Of a stretch of 64,000 nucleotides of DNA, positions 51,807 to 62,748 are shown piece by piece. Source of the DNA: Podospora pseudoanserina (taxonomy: Eukaryota > Ascomycota > Sordariomycetes > Sordariales > Podosporaceae); assembly GCF_035222485.1 (NCBI RefSeq), contig NC_085920.1, positions 3,844,001 through 3,908,000 of the forward strand. Reading direction: 5' to 3'. The notes under the pieces were generated by a model. That model searched no databases. It was not told the origin of the DNA and was given only the letters and a program-made list of their open reading frames with translations. Positions within the stretch are counted from its first letter, which is position 1, and every line of letters starts with the position of its first letter. A program made the position numbers and the translations under genes.

Positions 51807-52661
51807 ACGCAGATGCAGATGGGCATGTCTCCTTGGGGCCCTGCCCCATTCCAACCTCAACAACCTCTTCAGCAGCAACAGCAATTTCCCCAGAACGGAT
51901 TTGTCGCCTCTCCCGTTCACCAGTTCCAGACGGGTGTTCCCTTCCAACAGCAGGGGCAGCCAGCATTTTCGCCACAGCAAACTGCGCAGCCAGTACAGCA
52001 GGCCTTTACTGGCGTCGGCTTCGGCGGGTTCTCTCCGCAACCCCAGGTTGGCTTCCAGCCCGGTTCTCTCGCCCCGATACAGCAGGATACCGTCGCGAAT
52101 TTCCAGACAGGCGCGCCCACTTTCCAAGGAGGCCTTCAGGCGCCTCAACAAAACACCAACCCTTTCCGCCAGTCCATGCTCATGAACCAACAACAAACAG
52201 GCTCACCCTTTGCGCAGCAGCAACCTGTTCAGGAGGTCGCTTCTCCTCAGCAACGCCCCATGACAAGCCAGTCTACCAACCCCTTTGCTCGCTCCTCACC
52301 GCAAGGGACACAGCCATTTGCTGCACCAACGTCCAACTCACCTTTCCAATCCCAGGCGCCACAGCAGCCCACTCAACAACAAATGCAGCCCATGCCGACG
52401 GGCACGAACCCGTTCGCCAAGAACTTTGGACAGGCTCAGCAAGTGCAGCCTACTCAGCAGCAACAGCGACCTGTCACTGCGGGGGGAATATTGTCCCAGC
52501 CGACGGGGACGAATCCGTTTAGGCAGGGAGCCTTCGTGAATCATCAGACGGGACTGGGGTGGCAGCATAACCAGCAGGCTATTGGGGGTGGGTTGGATCA
52601 GGTTGAGACTGTGCCTGTGTTTCCTAGGCCGGCGGCTCAGACGCCGTGGCAGCAGCAGTGA
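50478..52661 (+). CDS. AP180/YAP1801-type endocytic adaptor
   Basis: Clathrin adaptor that binds PtdIns(4,5)P2 at sites of endocytosis. Exons are 50478-50525, 50617-50854, 50924-51114 and 51165-52661, giving 657 aa. The ANTH domain covers about residues 1-280 with SSFEKSVKGATK at the start, PPKTKYIEHIL and HRLRDSTWTVVFKSLITVHLM. The rest is Gln/Pro-rich and mostly disordered, with a polyQ run, an LIDFF clathrin-like segment and four NPF motifs (NTNPFRQ, STNPFARS, GTNPFAKN, GTNPFRQG), which bind EH-domain proteins. This is the normal architecture of Yap1801/1802. Confidence 0.94.
51766..51806. repeat. CAA (polyQ) microsatellite in AP180
   Basis: Thirteen to fourteen consecutive CAA codons, uninterrupted, in the disordered tail of the AP180 adaptor. 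This pure CAA tract is the same kind as those at 7739 and 40587, indicating a common slippage-prone class in this genome. Confidence 0.9.
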
Positions 52662-53284
52662 GGGAGGGGTGGTTTGTGTGTGATATAAACTTGCTAGGGA
52701 GGCTAGAGAATATGGGGGGAGGTTTGGGGCTGCAGAAAGGTTTACTTTTTTTGCTAGGAGGAGCGGCGGCGCTGGGATTCATCCAGCGAGAGCACAGATA
52801 ACATTCGTTTGGCAAAGAAGCATTCAAGCGCGGCGTTTGTGAAATAGGCTGTTGACTTTTTTTTGGTGGGGGGGAAGGGGGTTTCCTTCCTTAGTCCCCC
52901 CCCCCATTGTTGCTTGTTTGTTTTTGGAAGACATGGTGTGGTGGGGGGTCGGTTGAGATGGTATAGGGGGTGTTGTTTTGAGGGGGTAGTGAGTGGTAGT
53001 AGTAAGATTCATTGTATACTTTAATTTTATATCATTTTTGGCATTTGAAACACAGACCTTGAGCTGTTGTATATCCAACATCGTCACGGTGGGTCAAGAT
53101 AATAAGACCAAGAAGTCGTCTATTTTGATCATGTCCTTCTTTCCCTGCGTAATATCCTTTTTGTACCTACCTATCTTGTCCCAATATCTAAAACCTTACC
53201 AAGCCTTCCCTCCAAAAACGCCAGCGCTATGCCCATAAATCACACCCAATATCAAACAAATGGCCAATAAAATGATAGCCCCCC
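52662..53284. other. Gap between convergent AP180 and Tfb3 genes
   Basis: 623 bp with two 3' ends, G-rich near 52860-52960 with long T and G runs on the plus strand. Nothing was recognised. Confidence 0.4.
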
Positions 53285-54421
53285 CTAATCCAACTCCATC
53301 TTCAACCCCGGCCCATCCCCCCCACCAGCAGCCAGCGCAGCCCCCATGCCCACAACCTCACTCGCCACCAGTCCCACCCCCACGTCTCTCTCGTCCTCAA
53401 TAAACACCCCCAACCCAGCAAACGCCTCAAACATGGCCCTAGAGGTGTATTCATCGAAGCTATACCCCCCCGTCACATGCGCCTTGTCCGACCTGTACTT
53501 TTCCACATTCGGATGCGACAGCCCCCCGTGAATCTTGTACCGACTAGGAGTGAGATCCAACCCCCCAAACGGGTCATACGGCCCCTCCGGCCTCGGCTCT
53601 TTCTTCTTTTCTTTGAGCCCCCGGATGGAAAGTTTACCCACTGCGTCCGCTGTTGATGATGACCCAGCGACGAGGTTGGTAACCGCTTCAACAGCCTTGT
53701 TCCCCCTCCGTTTCAGCTGAACCCGTTGCTGATCCGGGAGGGGTTGTCCCCGTTCCAGACTATCAATCTCCATTTCCTTGATTTTGATCTTTTCCATCTT
53801 TTCCTCTTCCGCCTCCTTTATCGCGTCAAGTCTGCGTTGTCGGGCGGCAGCCTGCTCCGCTGCTAGCCTCCGACGTGACTGCTCATCCTGTTCCTTGCCT
53901 GCGCGCCTATTCCTCTCAATCTCAGTTTTATGCTCTGCCTCCCACTGCTGGAGTTGGGCCTCTGCTTTCCGCTTGGTAGGTTCGTCGCCGTGGACGAGGT
54001 CAAAGGTTAGGTCTTCGACCATTTGGAGGTAGTTGTTGTAGTCACGGAGCGTGTTGAAGTCGTCTTCGACTTGGTTGAAGACTTGGTTCACCCTGCGCCG
54101 GATGTCGACTTCGCGTTCTACCGAAAGGTCGCCAAAAAAGGGGGAGCGGAAGCCTTTGCGGCGGAGGGTGCGGTGGCAGCCGGCGTAGGGGCATTGCTGG
54201 GGGCCTTCGTTGAAGAGGCGGTTGACGCAGGAGGAGCACATGGAGTGGTAGCATTCGGGGTTGATGAGGAATTCCATATCGCGGTTGAGGTAGCGGATTG
54301 TTTTGCAGACGGGGCACATATCGTCGCTGTCGGGTTTGGGGAGGCCGTCGGGGGCGAGGGAGGAGACGGCTGTGACGCCTCCGGGGCGGGGGGCTGAGGT
54401 GGGGGGGCGTTGAGGGGGCAT
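53285..54421 (-). CDS. tfb3: Tfb3/MAT1, TFIIH kinase-module RING protein
   Basis: Assembly factor of the CDK-activating kinase and bridge to core TFIIH. It is a single exon of 378 aa. The RING finger lies at about 33-80: DMCPVCKTIRYLNRDMEFLINPECYHSMCSSCV, then CPYAGCHRTL, followed by RKGFRSPFFGDLSVEREVDIRRRV, a MAT1 hallmark. A long coiled coil (about 165-235) and a C-terminal hydrophobic region (about 310-378) complete the MAT1 order. The frame runs upstream of 54421, but that part is His/Asn/Lys low complexity and lies in the leader. Confidence 0.93.
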   Translation of the reverse strand: MPPQRPPTSAPRPGGVTAVSSLAPDGLPKPDSDDMCPVCKTIRYLNRDMEFLINPECYHSMCSSCVNRLFNEGPQQCPYAGCHRTLRRKGFRSPFFGDLSVEREVDIRRRVNQVFNQVEDDFNTLRDYNNYLQMVEDLTFDLVHGDEPTKRKAEAQLQQWEAEHKTEIERNRRAGKEQDEQSRRRLAAEQAAARQRRLDAIKEAEEEKMEKIKIKEMEIDSLERGQPLPDQQRVQLKRRGNKAVEAVTNLVAGSSSTADAVGKLSIRGLKEKKKEPRPEGPYDPFGGLDLTPSRYKIHGGLSHPNVEKYRSDKAHVTGGYSFDEYTSRAMFEAFAGLGVFIEDERDVGVGLVASEVVGMGAALAAGGGDGPGLKMELD

Positions 54422-54846
54422 TTTTTTTTTCTTTTTTCTTTTTCTGTCTGGTGTGTTTGAAATGTCCGGTGGACGATAGTTGTTGTTGTGGTGGTGGTGA
54501 GTGGTGGTGCTTGCTGGTGGTGAAGTGGGATGTTTGTGGTCGCGAAACCGTTTGCAACAGGCTACAGTCGGAATTAATACAAGGCTGAGGTTGGTAAGCC
54601 ACCACTTGACGCGAACCACCCCTGTAGGATATGTGGGGCCCGCCATGTGGGGTACCTTTCACCTGGGAAGTGCGGGGTCCCCAAGCTTTCCAAAGAGCTC
54701 CCTTTTGCCCCCACCATGAGCTCAGCGGCCAGCCAGTGTTCCATCGCTTTCTATTGTCAGTTTCCAAACTCCCATATCAACAAACCCCCTTTTCTCACCA
54801 TTCCCAACTATCACCACCAACAACACTACAGCCAAACCCCTTCAAA
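54422..54846. other. Shared upstream region of tfb3 and nudC
   Basis: 425 bp between divergent starts, with a T run just before the tfb3 start on the plus strand. No gene was seen. Confidence 0.4.
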
Positions 54847-55470
54847 ATGGCCGACACCGGTACGTGTTAACTCCCCTTCCCCCTCATCCCGCCCATCTAA
54901 CAACCCTCCCCGCCTCTAGACCCCACCACCGAAGCCGCCGCGCTCGCCCGCGAAAAAGCTGAACAAGCCTCCCTCCCCTACACCTGGACCCAAACCCTCC
55001 CCGACCTAACCCTCACCTTCCCCATCCCCGCCTCCCTCAAGGCTCGCGACCTCTCCATCTCCCTCACCAAAACCACCATTTCCGCCGGCATAAAAGGTCA
55101 AACCCCCATCATCTCGGGTCAATTCCCCCACCCCATCCACGTCGACGACTCCACCTGGACAATCACCACATCCCCAGACAACAGCTCCAAAACAGTCGAG
55201 ATCCTCCTCGACAAGGTCAACAAGCAAGAGTGGTGGGCTCACGTTGTCACCACCGCCCCCAAGATCGACGTCACAAAGATTGTTCCCGATAACTCCAAAC
55301 TCTCAGACCTGGACGGGGAGACGAGGGGTCTAGTGGAGAAAATGATGTATGACCAGCGGCAGAAAGAGCAAGGGCTGCCGACGAGTGACGAGCAAAAGAA
55401 GATGGAGATTCTCAAAAAGTTTCAGGAGCAGCATCCTGAGATGGATTTTAGTAATGCCAAGATTCAATAG
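54847..55470 (+). CDS. nudC: NudC nuclear movement protein
   Basis: Hsp90-linked co-chaperone needed for dynein-dependent nuclear migration in Aspergillus and Neurospora. Exons are 54847-54859 and 54920-55470, giving 187 aa. The first coding exon holds only 13 nt (MADT plus one base). The intron is 60 nt (GTACGT, CTAAC, TAG). The CS domain starts at about residue 24: [21 protein letters not shown], then [18 protein letters not shown] and a [13 protein letters not shown] and WWAHVV region. The tail [11 protein letters not shown] ... [20 protein letters not shown] is typical of NudC. The tiny first exon makes this gene easy to miss. Length fits fungal NudC (about 190-200 aa). Confidence 0.94.
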
Positions 55471-56018
55471 GAAGGTGGGGGGGGGGAGTAATGTTACCAA
55501 AAACCAATGTTGGAAGGGGTGAGTGACATCACGAATTTTATGAAATAATTTTATACAATGGAAGGTTCAATTGAGTTCTATTTTGGTCATGAAAATTCAT
55601 GAAAACTGGCTGGAGATCATATTTTACCTCTGCTGCTGAAAGTTTTCGAATACGGTCAATATGGGATCAAGATTGGGGGGGGAAAAAATGTGAGGAGTGA
55701 AACGAATCGCTCAAGACCGCTGATTTTCAAGTCACCAAAGAAGCAACTGGTCAAGGCGTCAGAGAGCTCCTCTTGATCTGATCTTGGAATCGCTAGTATT
55801 GATAAGCAGATTGAAGATGCTGCAAACCATCAATTGTCAGATTGAAAGCGTTCCGTGGAAGATTGGTGGTCACCGCAAAGAGTTATGTCATGCCAGAAAG
55901 GGATGGAAAACCGTGATACACCACATCACAGGGAAAAAAAAACAAAAACAAAAAAAAAAAAAAAAGAAAAGAGATGCAATAGTTCGATTTCTAAACCATC
56001 GACCCTATGGCCTCACCA
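55471..56018. other. Gap between convergent nudC and bud27 genes
   Basis: 548 bp with two 3' ends, ending in an A-rich run (about 55935-55975). Nothing was recognised. Confidence 0.4.
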
Positions 56019-57788
56019 TTACTGTATCTTGTTCAACCTCGCCTGCTTAAACCTGCTCAGCTTCTTCGGCCCGTCAGTATTCGCAATCAACCCGTCCTCA
56101 TTCAGCGGCGGGTCCTCAATAAACCCTCCCTGCTTTTGGATCAGCTGGTTCCTCATGCGGTTATACTCCACCGCAGCGGCTTGATACAACATCGCCTCGT
56201 CCATGTCATCTGGTTCGACGGCTGTAGCGGGAGTGGGTCTCTCAACAACGGTGGGAGCAATGGTTGTATCCTCTGGCGGTGTCGGCTCGGGTGGCGGTGC
56301 GGCAGCTTTGTGGATAAACGTTGCAGGCAGCTGGTGTGGCCCTGGTGGGAGGCCACCGGTGGCGCGCTCTTTCTTGAAGCGCGAGACACGCTTGGGTGGT
56401 TCCTCTGGTTCGTCGTCTTGCATGGTCAAATCTGTGACCTTTTCCACAATGTCGACGACGGGATTGATCTTGGGGGCTGCCGGTGCATCTGGCCGGGTGG
56501 TGGTGGTAGTAGGAGCAATATCCAGCTCTGTCGCAAAGCTGACGCTCTTCTCCTCCTTGGGTGCTTTCGCCTTCTCCTTGGGAATCTTCGTCGCTGCCTT
56601 GGGTGCCGATTCCTTGACGACCGAGATCCTCCCCATACCCTCATCAGGTACCGTTCGTTCATGCTGAACAGGAGCGCTAAACGCAGATTTCACTCCGAGT
56701 TTCTTTTCGAGCTCCTGCATGCGTTGGATGTAGTCAGAAGACAAAACGCTGTGCTTGGATCTTCCCAAATCGTCCTCGTCATCGTCTTCCTCATCATCAT
56801 CCATATCCCAGTCCTCGTCATCACTAAACTCGCCCTCTTCCAAGGTGAGTTCAGCGACTACAGGACCGATTTCCGACATGCTATACTCGAGCATCTCCCG
56901 CCGCAGCTTGGCATCCTCCTCCGGCTCATCCTCCGGAACAACAGCCTTGGACATATCCATGGCCTGCGACTCCTGAGCAATCTTGATGACGTGCTCCAAT
57001 TGCTGCTGCGCAAACGTCTTCTCCAACCTTTCCCCTTCCGCATGTCCAGGCTTCGTACCCTCAGCAAAGGTAACCGTCTTTTTGGCGACCATCGACTCCC
57101 CATCGGCCACACCCCCCTTCGGTTCACCCTTTCGCTCGACAGCCTTTGGCGTGGCCTTCTTCTCCTCTTGCTCCTTCCCCTCCTCAACCCCCCTCTCAAT
57201 CTCCCCCCTCGCCCTCCCTCCCTCCTCCTCCGTCTCCGCCAACATCCCCCCCGCCTTCTCAAAAACCTCCATCAACCTCCCCGCCGCCTCCCCCCCACTC
57301 CGCACCCCCGCATCAACCACATTCCCCTCCTCATCCAACCACTCAACAATATCCATAATCGGCAACCCACTCTCCTCATCCCTCGGCACATCCGGGCTCG
57401 CCACCACCTCCGCCGCCGCCAGCCGATTCTCCTCCTGCTCTAGCATTTTGCCCACAGTATTGATGTTCCCCTCTACGTAATCAATCCTGTGAGTCAACAA
57501 GCTGAGCATTTGATCCACCTCTCGAAAATCAGTCTTTCCCATTATCTCGTTGATTTCCTTTTGGGTGAGGACCTTGCCCGAGAAGTCGCGGCGGATGCGG
57601 CGGAGGGATTCAACTGGGGTGGGGGTGGTCGAGGGGAGGAGGGAGATTTCTTCTTTGAGGGACGAGTATTCGAGGTACCATTGCTGCCAGTGGGAGAGGG
57701 AGGCGCGGAGTTGGGTCACTTTTTGGGTGAGGGTGGTTATGTGGGTGGAGAGAGTGGTGAGGTGGTCTTTTGGTGGTTGGGATGACAT
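56019..57788 (-). CDS. bud27: Bud27/URI prefoldin-like protein
   Basis: Unconventional prefoldin that helps assemble RNA polymerases through Rpb5 and links to TOR signalling. It is a single exon of 589 aa. The prefoldin-like N-terminus (about 10-125) has paired helices and the beta pattern, with SGKVLTQKEINEIMGKTDFREVDQML. Acidic stretches (EDWDMDDDEEDDDEDD) lie in the middle. The C-terminal region has two short SRFK motifs (RVSRFKKERA, KLSRFKQARLN), the second at the end as in the DUF3835 region of Bud27/URI. The ATG at 57788 is the first in frame. The opposite strand carries a long frame that I treat as a shadow. Confidence 0.87.
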   Translation of the reverse strand: MSSQPPKDHLTTLSTHITTLTQKVTQLRASLSHWQQWYLEYSSLKEEISLLPSTTPTPVESLRRIRRDFSGKVLTQKEINEIMGKTDFREVDQMLSLLTHRIDYVEGNINTVGKMLEQEENRLAAAEVVASPDVPRDEESGLPIMDIVEWLDEEGNVVDAGVRSGGEAAGRLMEVFEKAGGMLAETEEEGGRARGEIERGVEEGKEQEEKKATPKAVERKGEPKGGVADGESMVAKKTVTFAEGTKPGHAEGERLEKTFAQQQLEHVIKIAQESQAMDMSKAVVPEDEPEEDAKLRREMLEYSMSEIGPVVAELTLEEGEFSDDEDWDMDDDEEDDDEDDLGRSKHSVLSSDYIQRMQELEKKLGVKSAFSAPVQHERTVPDEGMGRISVVKESAPKAATKIPKEKAKAPKEEKSVSFATELDIAPTTTTTRPDAPAAPKINPVVDIVEKVTDLTMQDDEPEEPPKRVSRFKKERATGGLPPGPHQLPATFIHKAAAPPPEPTPPEDTTIAPTVVERPTPATAVEPDDMDEAMLYQAAAVEYNRMRNQLIQKQGGFIEDPPLNEDGLIANTDGPKKLSRFKQARLNKIQ

Positions 57789-58265
57789 GGTGGGCGGCGT
57801 GGTTTGTTGTCGTCGTGTTGGTTGGCTGACGACAGATTTTATGTATGTTGAAGGTTGGGAGGAAAATGAACGGGGCAAATTTTGGAAGGGTTTGGAATTG
57901 ACGTCGAAAGGTTACCGAAAAAAACGGTCCAGACAATCTGCGACGGGGTGGACACTGTGTTAAACACTGTGTGGGGGGTCTGACCCCCTGTGACGGAACT
58001 TGGGACGACCAGGCATTGGGAACAAGTAAAGCCAGCCAAGTAACTAATTAATTAAAGTGAAATATTCAACTCACAGTGTATTCCCACCGCCAAACCCAAA
58101 CTAATAATTACAGTTACATGAGAGCAAAACTATGTATGCCGATATGCTCCGCTCGCTACCTATGCAAAGATTTTGTTCCTTATCCATCCTTTCTTCTCTC
58201 CCATCCAAAAAAGATCAAGTCAAAAACTCTCTATCAATACACACCACCCCATCCCCTAATGCCTC
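57789..58265. other. Gap between bud27 and the 960-aa gene
   Basis: 477 bp; both neighbours are on the minus strand, so it holds one promoter and one 3' end. Nothing was recognised. Confidence 0.4.
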
Positions 58266-61148
58266 CTAATACCCCTGTCTACTATACTGACTGGGCGCAT
58301 ACCCATTCGCCGGCCTATCAATCCTCCTCCCGTCCAAAAACTTGGGGCTGTTCTGCGCCTGTCCCGCATACGGATCGTTCCCCATCTGCTCCCGCCTCCT
58401 CTGCTCAAAAGCCGCCCTCTCCTCCTCGTCCAGACTGAACGCCTTCTTCAACCACCCAAACGCGCTCCTCTTCTTCTTCAGCCCCGCTCCCCCTTTCGAG
58501 TTGGCTGTTTCGGTCGTCATTGTTGTCCCGTTGCTCATCACTGACATGCCCATCGCGGATGGGATATTCCTTGAGGGGATCGGCGGGTGCGGGAAGTTGA
58601 ACTGCTGCACTCCGCCGACGGTACCGGAGGTGTGTGGGCGTTGCTGGAGAGGGGAGTAAGGGTTCGCTTGGACGGGACGGAAAAACTGCCTGTCTGAGTG
58701 CGGGGAAGGGATGAGGCCCGGGGCGATGAAGGATGGCGGGGGAGAAAAGTCGGCTAGGGAGGAGGAGATAGAGGTTATGGAGTTTACGGGAGGACGTTCC
58801 ATGTCCGAGCCGGAGCCGGAGCCGTAGGCTGAATCTGGGGCTTGGAAGGTTTGGTAGCTGTTTTGTTGCTGGAGGTGGTTATGGTAGGCCACTCGGGCAG
58901 AGGTTGAGTAATTTTGGTGTTGCTGAACGGCATGGTGGTGGGTGTCAGGTGGGGGCACGTGGATGGACCCTGGGGGATTCATCTTCAGGGAGATGCGATC
59001 CCGAAGAGAGGTGCGGTTGTTGTTTGTGGGGTACATATCCACCTCAAGATCTGCGTCTGGAACAACCTCTGGTGCGTTCCCTGGGTCACGAAGAGATTCC
59101 GTTCGCATGGAATCGGATCCGAGAGAATCCGTCCCGAATGAATCCGTCCTCCTGGTAGAGGTTGTTTGGAAGGAGTCGGTTCTGGTGGAAGATGGCCTCG
59201 GCTCATATCTAGAGTCGGGGAGAACATCTCGCTTGGTGGCCGCCGCTCGATTCCTCGCTCCAATCTCGACAACCTTTGGGCCTCGCACTTCGATCACCTT
59301 GGGCTTGGGGATTTCGACCACCTTCGGCCTCGGGTTCTCCACGATCCTTGCTCGGGGAGATTCAACAATCTGGGCCCTAGACGTCTGTGGCCTGTGGGTT
59401 TGCTCACGGGGCTTGGGAGAGGCAGTCCCTGGCTTAGGGATCGAGTCGGCCGGTGAGGGAAAGTCGAGCTTGGCACTAGGGACATTCTCTCTTGGCTTGG
59501 GACGCTCAGCAACGATCCTGGGCGAAGGCTGGGGGGATGGTCGTGGAGAAGGACGAGGTGATGGTCGCGGTGATGGCTGAGGGGTGTAGACTGTGGGCTG
59601 TAAGAGATACAGAGTGCTCTCCTCAGCTCGGTTTTCCTCCTCCTTGTGCACTTCCAGTTTTGGAGCCTCGAGCAGAACATTGGGTCGTTCAGAAAGCCGT
59701 CGAGGATTTCGAGCAGGCGGTGGCGGCGACTCGGGAGGTGATTCGGCTGGTGCTTGCGGTTGCGGTGATGGTTTTGGTCGCGGTGGTTGTGCTCGTGTAG
59801 GTGGCTGATAAACTGCAGAGGTTAAAAGTTGCGGGGGTGATTGAGGAGGCGGTGATGATGACTGGGGTAGTGATTTGGGAGGCGACAGCGGAGTATCTTT
59901 GGTCTCTGTTTCCTCCTGAATGGTCGGCACAGGTGCTTGCGGCGGAGTGGCCGGCCGTTCCTCCGGGGCAGGCTCAGGTTCTTCGGGTAGCGAAAAGTTC
60001 AAGAATGACGACGGTCTAGATGCTGTAAGCGCATTGATCGTGCTCAGGCGTAAAGACAACCGGGGAGGCGAGTTGGGGATCTTCCTCGGTGGTGATGTCG
60101 GGGGCGTTGTGATAGTTGTGGCAGACGCATCTGATGGCTTGGGACTGTGCTTCGGAGATGTGTAAGTGGCAGCACTCAGCTGCTGCGACCTGACTCTGCG
60201 GCTGACCTCGCCAGCTCTCCGGTCCATTTCCGAGACCATGCCAGCCAGTCTCACCACCAACGCGTTCAGTGAACTACCCTTGTGCTGCAAATCCATAAAG
60301 GCGTTGAACCAGCCATCTGTGTTGCCCTTCATAGCATCGAAGATGTCAATGACATCAGGGCGCTCCTGTCGCCATGGCCCGTGGTGCTGCTCGGCCAAAT
60401 AAATGGTAAAATCTCTGGTCGCCGCAAGACCTTCAGCCAGGTCTTGCGTGGTTTGCTTGAGAGCAATCTGAGTGCGTGCCAGGATATGCTCAATCTTTTC
60501 GTTGCCCTCCAAAATGGTCATCCGGTAGTTCTGATCCTCCAGCATGCGTTCAAACACATCAATATTGTCCATGGGCAACCGCAGGTGCTCAATCCTGAGC
60601 TTCACATCTTTCATGGCCAGATCCATATCCTCCAGTGTCGTTTCCAGAAACTCGTCCACCTCGTCGATGTGCCCTTGCAAGATGGAGACAACCAGAATCT
60701 GGCTGTTGGCCATGCCGTTGAGCAGTAAATAGACACCAAAAGAGATCTGGGCCATCAACCGCCGAAGCTCGTGTGCCTGTTGTCCAGGTCGAAACCGCCA
60801 CAACGCTGCTGGGTGAGGGTCAGAGTGCTCACCATCGAGCAGCTCCTCACGACGAGCTTTGGCATCGCCAGTCCTCAGCTTGGGCTTCCCCGAGTTTTCA
60901 CCTTCGGTGGCCTCGACCAGAGACTCGGCAAAGGCATCCTGCATGGAAGGGATCGGGTGCTGTGGTGCTGATGATGCTGCGGACGAAGACGGCACCGGGG
61001 GTCCCGGCCGCGGCTTTTCCTCGGGTCTCCCTCGTGAATCCAGCTTGAGATCTGACCCCATGTCCCTGATGTCGTCGTCATCGGCGATTAACATTATTGG
61101 TAGCTGCACATCGGATATCCGCGATGATGGGTGGCGTGGGAAGGCCAT
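58266..61148 (-). CDS. Unrecognised 960-aa fungal coiled-coil protein
   Basis: 960 aa if unspliced; no clear intron seen. The ATG at 61148 is the first in frame. An ordered helical region spans about residues 120-330 (LRRLMAQISFGVYLLL, DEVDEFLETTLEDMDLAMKDVKLRIEHL, TQDLAEGLAATRDFTIYLAEQHHGPW). Then comes a long Pro/Ser/Arg-rich part with SPRPSPRPSP repeats, a decaying run of about nine-residue units (ARIVESPR, ARIVENPR, PKVVEIPK, PKVIEVRG), and RTDSFGTDSLGSDS-like Ser repeats. A conserved-looking end, KRSAFGWLKKAFSLDEEERAAFEQRRR, is basic and amphipathic. The helical domain resembles scaffold proteins, but I know no family. A cortical or cytoskeletal role is a guess. Confidence 0.75.
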   Translation of the reverse strand: MAFPRHPSSRISDVQLPIMLIADDDDIRDMGSDLKLDSRGRPEEKPRPGPPVPSSSAASSAPQHPIPSMQDAFAESLVEATEGENSGKPKLRTGDAKARREELLDGEHSDPHPAALWRFRPGQQAHELRRLMAQISFGVYLLLNGMANSQILVVSILQGHIDEVDEFLETTLEDMDLAMKDVKLRIEHLRLPMDNIDVFERMLEDQNYRMTILEGNEKIEHILARTQIALKQTTQDLAEGLAATRDFTIYLAEQHHGPWRQERPDVIDIFDAMKGNTDGWFNAFMDLQHKGSSLNALVVRLAGMVSEMDRRAGEVSRRVRSQQLSAATYTSPKHSPKPSDASATTITTPPTSPPRKIPNSPPRLSLRLSTINALTASRPSSFLNFSLPEEPEPAPEERPATPPQAPVPTIQEETETKDTPLSPPKSLPQSSSPPPQSPPQLLTSAVYQPPTRAQPPRPKPSPQPQAPAESPPESPPPPARNPRRLSERPNVLLEAPKLEVHKEEENRAEESTLYLLQPTVYTPQPSPRPSPRPSPRPSPQPSPRIVAERPKPRENVPSAKLDFPSPADSIPKPGTASPKPREQTHRPQTSRAQIVESPRARIVENPRPKVVEIPKPKVIEVRGPKVVEIGARNRAAATKRDVLPDSRYEPRPSSTRTDSFQTTSTRRTDSFGTDSLGSDSMRTESLRDPGNAPEVVPDADLEVDMYPTNNNRTSLRDRISLKMNPPGSIHVPPPDTHHHAVQQHQNYSTSARVAYHNHLQQQNSYQTFQAPDSAYGSGSGSDMERPPVNSITSISSSLADFSPPPSFIAPGLIPSPHSDRQFFRPVQANPYSPLQQRPHTSGTVGGVQQFNFPHPPIPSRNIPSAMGMSVMSNGTTMTTETANSKGGAGLKKKRSAFGWLKKAFSLDEEERAAFEQRRREQMGNDPYAGQAQNSPKFLDGRRIDRPANGYAPSQYSRQGY

Positions 61149-62564
61149 GATTAGGTGGCCGATCCTGACGGCTTCGATACGTTGTTGACAGCTTCGACGG
61201 GCCCGAAGATTCGGCAACCATTGGCCTGCCGATCAACCCGGCGATCGGCAGGAACGGTGGGACGGTGTGGTTCGTTCGCGGGTGGGGCCGGATGTTGTGC
61301 GTTCTGTTCCACGGGAGCCCGCAGTTTGATGGCGGGACGCGGTGCGACGATGGATTTTGGCAGCGCAACAGAGACACCACCACACGTCTGAAATGGAGAA
61401 ACAAAAATGAACAGCGGTCGATAAAGATTGAATCCGGTAGCCGGGTCAGATACAGGTAGGTAAACAATTGCTTGTCATGGATATCCCTCGAGATGAAACA
61501 TAATTGGTTCTGGATGGACCCCAAGAGCGCCGCGGCGGTGGGAAGACGGTGAGGAGGGATATCGGGCGGTGACTCTCACCAGGCTGGCGACGGAAGCGAG
61601 CGCCGAATGATCCAAATTCCGTCGACGAGCTGCACGGGCAGACTGTCAAACACTCGCCAGCAGAGAGCTTTCTCGTGATACCAGGCTCGGTCCGGGGAAG
61701 GGTGTCGCACGATGCTGATCCAGGCGCGCTCTTCGTTTCTAGGGGGGGGGCCCAGGGGTTGAAACAAAGTCCAATGTTTCCTGTTTGCTCAACACGGGGG
61801 TGTGTCTGCTGTCGTTATCATGAACTTCCAGGTGGGGATGGATGGAAATTGCCTGAATGATGAGAAATACCCAAAGAGAAAACACCACCGTCCTCCGGTA
61901 GACAAGAAGGAAACGGAGAGATAATGATGGAGAAAGCAAAGAGAAAAGAAGACCACCGACTGGGCGGTTTTCGAGAGAGGAAGAACAGCAAACTCAGCGT
62001 TGCGTTCCGCTCCACTCGCGCACTATTGACAGGCGGCGCATTTGCTCAGTGCTTCTGGTTCCTGACTGGGAGACCAGGCGTGCCCTGCACCGGCGTGGCA
62101 CACACACTCACCCCGACGCTACCCACGGGCGCCATCGAGGGCCCCTGCGATGCCATCTCATCTTCCCCCATTGTTGACTATTTCTCCGTACAGTCCCCAT
62201 TTGTCATTTCAATTCCTCGCTGATATGTAAAGGCCTCGACTTGGCTTCTCGTGGGGAATTGGCAGGGGAAAACCTGGATCTGGCTCGTTTGCGCACCGTA
62301 CCGTCCATCTCCGTAAATTGCAATTCTTATTTTCTCTGGAAAAAACCCGGTTGCACTCTCGGGCCCTGGACTGTGTGCCACTGGGAGGGATTCCGTCATG
62401 CGAGCCGACGTTGAAATGAACCGTTTTCGGCCCACAACCGATCCAACACAGAGCGGACGGTAGCTACCTAGCAATTGACGAAGAGAGGGGCCACGGAGAG
62501 ACGGGGTTTGTCGTGAGAAGAATATCTGACTGCTCATCATCACCTCGGCTGCGCAAAAACGATC

Positions 62565-62583
62565 CTTCTTCTTCTTCTTCTTC
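62565..62583. repeat. CTT microsatellite
   Basis: Six consecutive CTT units in the gene-poor region upstream of the right-edge gene. Length is modest; it is likely variable but of no known function. Confidence 0.8.
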
Positions 62584-62738
62584 ATCACAGTCCAGAAGAA
62601 AAGATCCAGATGCGGGACATGGCGTCTGCTAGTTGGTCTTGGCACGCAGCTGCTGCTCTGTGCCATCGCTAAGACGGAACGGAAACCCCACATATCCAGC
62701 AACGTCCCTTGTCCACATTTTCCTCTATCAACCATACA

Positions 62739-62748
62739 TATATAAAAG
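62739..62748 (+). promoter_or_regulatory. Strong TATA box, target unknown
   Basis: TATATAAAAG on the plus strand, an excellent TATA match and rare in this window. The first downstream ATG (62803), in a good fungal context (CAACACCATG), opens a frame of only 18 codons. The real target may be a short-exon gene, a small secreted peptide or a non-coding RNA. Confidence 0.4.

Noticed and set aside
56007-57443. 478-codon plus-strand frame over bud27
   Set aside because: Mirror frame of a clear Bud27/URI protein.
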